This document shows positions 60,960 to 64,000 of a DNA stretch of 64,000 bases, in pieces. The DNA comes from Phoronis australis (Eukaryota > Phoronida > Phoronidae): positions 149,874-213,873 of the forward strand of contig NMRA01000642.1 of NCBI GenBank assembly GCA_002633005.1, written 5' to 3'. The notes beneath the pieces were generated by a model. That model saw only the letters and a list, made by a program, of their open reading frames with translations, was not told where the DNA came from and searched no databases. Position 1 is the stretch's first letter. Every line of letters starts with the position of its first letter. Both the position numbers and the translations under genes were made by a program.

Positions 60960-61398
60960 TTGAGTGCAAACTAAAATTTTGAGCTAGAGACTTCAGAGTT
61001 ACGTATCTGTTTACTAAGTGCGATTGAGTTTGAATTCTAAATTTTCAGGGCATTTCGTGCACCCATGGGGTCATTAGATGCATTTTTCTTCTGAAAGTTT
61101 GACCACTTCATTCATCTTGTATTCTGAAGTGCTTAAAATAAAACATCTGTGGTTATTAGCATTAACCACACTTTTAATCGAGTTAACAATTAATCCCTCA
61201 TCGGGGCTCATAATGCACCGGAAGAGGTCAATTAGTGGAAAGGTCATCAAAAATTAATATGTAATTTCTCCTACAATTTCAAAGAATTCCTTTTCATATT
61301 GGTAAACGGGTTGCTGTCAGTAAATTCTCATAATATTTCCAGTGATACGCACGCGCAGAGTCCGTTATTGTCACGCCGTGACAATAATCTTTCTAGTT

Positions 61399-63551
61399 TT
61401 CTACGTTACCCATGATGTTTGCAATGAATGTAATCTGTGGAGAATGTGGAAGTTCTTAAACTCTTTCGACAATAACGTTTTGGGGATGTTTTATAATAAG
61501 TTTTTTTCGCATTACACTTTATAGACTTAAATGTACGAGCTAATAGAATGGAGACCCTTTACGTATTCAGTTATTTCCTTCATTATTAAAGATGTTATAT
61601 TACAGTTAAATTAATTCACTTTCCTTTTCTATGTGACTTTTCGGCAACATGTACTTTTATCTATGGCTATGGTGCAACNNNNNNNNNNNNNNNNNNNNNN
61701 NNNNNNNNNNNNNNNNNNNNNNNNNNNNNNNNNNNNNNNNNNNNNNNNNNNNNNNNNNNNNNNNNNNNNNNNNNNNNNNNNNNNNNNNNNNNNNNNNNNN
61801 NNNNNNNNNNNNNNNNNNNNNNNNNNNNNNNNNNNNNNNNNNNNNNNNNNNNNNNNNNNNNNNNNNNNNNNNNNNNNNNNNNNNNNNNNNNNNNNNNNNN
61901 NNNNNNNNNNNNNNNNNNNNNNNNNNNNNNNNNNNNNNNNNNNNNNNNNNNNNNNNNNNNNNNNNNNNNNNNNNNNNNNNNNNNNNNNNNNNNNNNNNNN
62001 NNNNNNNNNNNNNNNNNNNNNNNNNNNNNNNNNNNNNNNNNNNNNNNNNNNNNNNNNNNNNNNNNNNNNNNNNNNNNNNNNNNNNNNNNNNNNNNNNNNN
62101 NNNNNNNNNNNNNNNNNNNNNNNNNNNNNNNNNNNNNNNNNNNNNNNNNNNNNNNNNNNNNNNNNNNNNNNNNNNNNNNNNNNNNNNNNNNNNNNNNNNN
62201 NNNNNNNNNNNNNNNNNNNNNNNNNNNNNNNNNNNNNNNNNNNNNNNNNNNNNNNNNNNNNNNNNNNNNNNNNNNNNNNNNNNNNNNNNNNNNNNNNNNN
62301 NNNNNNNNNNNNNNNNNNNNNNNNNNNNNNNNNNNNNNNNNNNNNNNNNNNNNNNNNNNNNNNNNNNNNNNNNNNNNNNNNNNNNNNNNNATGTTAGTTT
62401 TAAAGATCAAGTGACGTCGCTAAAAAGATGGCGTATATGTCATTGGGCAGGTAATTAGCGTTTGTTAGCAGCTTCAGTATCAGTGTTCGGATTTTTGTTG
62501 AGTGTATTACCAAACATTCACATGTACGTTTCGGCTAAATGAAGCAGTGTCCACTGTGGCTGACAAAGCCTTTTCTTAATTTTCTATTAGCAAAAACAGT
62601 AAACCTAGCGACTGTTCACACATGATTTCTATTCACTTATGTAGCTGCCGAGGCATAACGTAAATAATTTGAAGAGGCCTAGAACGCGAAAAACGGGCTA
62701 AATTGCGTTATTCATTCAGGGTTTTTCTGCCACTGAAACAAAAGCCATTTATCCAATGTGTTCGTAACATTTTATATTTAGTGTTGATGACAAAGTGTTT
62801 TTGTTTTAGTTTCAAATTTCAAAAAATAGCTGTCAACTGTTCGCCACTTATCAATTTTTCTCCAGCAAAGCACGTCTGCTTATTTCGTATTACAAGGCAC
62901 AGACATAGCACATTCCGCTCCGATGGAAAAATGATCTTTGACCCTTGATAGAAACAACACAATCTTGACTTCAAGCAGCAGCCAGTCCAATTAAGAAACA
63001 ATTGTTTGAAATTAGTTATTAATGTATCGTAATATTCAAACATTCTAAAATTCGTTAAGTACATGTATGAAAGCCAAAAACAGAAGAAAGAAAACAAGGC
63101 GACCAAATCCAATCAATGACCTACCATTGTTACAAATGCTGATACCGACAGAGTGTATTCATCTCGTCTCTTCTTCATTTTTGGGAGAGTGTGAGGAACT
63201 ACGGAATATGTTTTCTTCATTATATACAGTTTAGAAAAACAAAATTTTAATTAAATGTATCGCAACATTACCATGGGTATATTGTTAACAAGTATACAAT
63301 AGATGGCAAATAATAGAAATGTGAAATTCTACACATTCATTTTAACGTGCTTTCTTCCTATGTTTAGTAGAACAGAGCCATCGTGGAACTCTTCCCGTGA
63401 CAACGATAACACGGTCACAATGGTTGTCATTGTCTACTACACAGGCCTTGTGGATGACATAGTGCTTTTCAACACGTTAGGAAGTTAACTAACATGACAT
63501 CTGTCAGCCTTCAAGATGGGCCTGAAAATTATAAATTTGTGTGATTTGTAG
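61399..63551 (+). other. Intron sequence with gap, before the last visible exon
   Basis: Outside the gap, no exon was certain. Just after the gap, 62391-62451 could be an exon tail (DVAKKMAYMSLGR then gtaatt), unproven. Confidence 0.35.
61679..62390. other. Assembly gap (712 N)
   Basis: Run of N within an intron of the ankyrin gene. It may hide an exon. Open frames spanning it are artefacts. Confidence 1.
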
Positions 63552-63650
63552 GATGGAGCAACTGCTTACGATGTCTGTGGCGACCAGTGTAATGTGTTTT
63601 TTAACAAGGTCGACGATGGGACTATCGAGAAAATAAAGAAAGTCCTTAAG
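63552..63650 (+). CDS. Ankyrin-repeat gene, last visible exon
   Basis: 99 bp, phase 0/0, acceptor gatttgtag, donor gtatgt. Reads DGATAYDVCGDQCNVFFNKV then DDGTIEKIKKVLK. The DGxTAYDVC opening matches a terminal ankyrin repeat (DGxTALDxA), and the rest leaves the consensus, as in a C-terminal cap or the start of a new region. With exons 1-7 this makes 248 codons. The gene runs beyond the right edge, so the protein's effector part is unknown. Confidence 0.8.
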
Positions 63651-64000
63651 GTATGTAGTGGTGAAAAAATATTCAGATTTTTGTTTTGAATAGAAAAATG
63701 TGTTTTTATGATTTATCAGCGTTATGAAGGAATCTCAGTAGTATTGCCATCAATTATCGAACCTCCAAAGGCAACACTTTGCATGTACTGAGGTGTATCT
63801 CGGCAGAAGATAAAACAGAAGCATCCCGCTCAAGAGCTCACTGTGTTGGACTTCCATGTTTATCTGCATTGTATTTACAGGGCAGTCACAAAACTACATT
63901 ACCATGTTGCAAGGGAAGACATACTTACAATATCGTCATGCCAATAATATTTTATGAGAATTTACTTGCGTTGTTATCAATTATCGCGTTGGTGTCGTTT
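63651..64000 (+). other. Intron start at the right edge
   Basis: Follows donor gtatgt; nothing recognised. Confidence 0.5.

Larger units (their letters stand above)
55531..61398. mobile_element. ~5.9-kb higher-order tandem-repeat element
   Basis: Four large units start at about 55811, 57414, 58614 and 60228 with cgaccaactttgaggctta. Lengths are about 1603, 1200, 1614 and 1190 bp. Units consist of ~433-bp monomers (counted by the ttcttctgaaaatttgacc landmark at 56217, 56649, 57084; 57832, 58266; 59035, 59466, 59899; 60650, 61088), i.e. 3, 2, 3 and 2. Hence a 2.8-kb higher-order unit is duplicated. Unit ends read gcacgcgcagagt, inverse of the left-end actctgcgcgtg, followed by a palindrome. 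No protein coding. Looks like a non-autonomous element with short inverted ends and satellite-like interior; class unknown. Confidence 0.85.

Noticed and set aside
55531-61398. CRISPR-like array
   Set aside because: Monomers are ~433 bp with no short repeat/unique spacer alternation, and the context is eukaryotic.
61633-62458. Long open frames across 61.6-62.5 kb on both strands
   Set aside because: They consist almost entirely of N from the assembly gap.

Overview
This is a eukaryotic, almost certainly animal, genomic window (AT-rich, intron-containing genes, dense decayed transposons, two assembly gaps). Splice-bounded ankyrin exons, a THAP zinc-finger exon, non-LTR retrotransposons with and without RNase H, a Ty3/gypsy remnant and frequent self-complementary tacatgtaca tracts fit an aquatic invertebrate (hemichordate, echinoderm, lancelet or lophotrochozoan); the species cannot be fixed from sequence alone.

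Layout. (1) 1-1.6 kb: two exons, minus strand, of a GMC-type FAD oxidoreductase running off the left edge. (2) 1.6-20 kb: no intact gene; MITE-like elements, a decayed LINE reverse transcriptase (8.6-9.5 kb, minus), a pair of ~550-bp direct repeats (13.06 and 17.16 kb) that flank a frameshifted minus-strand pseudogene with a DFSESQSGKD motif (15.3-16.3 kb). (3) 20-22.1 kb: an open RNase H/zinc-knuckle ORF of a LINE (minus), preceded by a decayed second copy of the same family that is split by a plus-strand LINE insertion with a 15-bp target-site duplication. (4) 23-32 kb: an intact THAP exon (24.5 kb), a decayed THAP copy (31.8 kb), CATGCGCGCAC-ended MITEs with 5-bp target duplications, a GACCGGTC-rich patch, and a LINE 3' end (30.8-31.6 kb). 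(5) 33.76 kb to the right edge: one plus-strand ankyrin-repeat gene assembled from eight exons that all begin and end in phase 0. Its introns hold the gypsy remnant, another dead LINE and a very large tandem-repeat element.

The most unusual part is 52.2-61.4 kb, inside the ankyrin gene. An exon plus its intron has been copied in tandem (period about 656-659 bp), giving three near-identical ankyrin repeats and a fourth copy of intron tail only. That fourth tail is interrupted by a ~5.9-kb element built of ten ~433-bp monomers grouped 3-2-3-2, i.e. a duplicated 2.8-kb higher-order unit, with hairpin-forming ACTCTGCGC ends and ATTATTGTCACG palindromes at each internal boundary. Every monomer carries AGGTCAAAGGTCA, the DR1 nuclear-receptor motif, or a 1-2 base variant. 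Whether this is functional or a by-product of the repeat is unknown.

The two gene families (oxidoreductase and ankyrin protein) show no evident functional link. Splice sites and exon joins were judged by eye; no database search was run.
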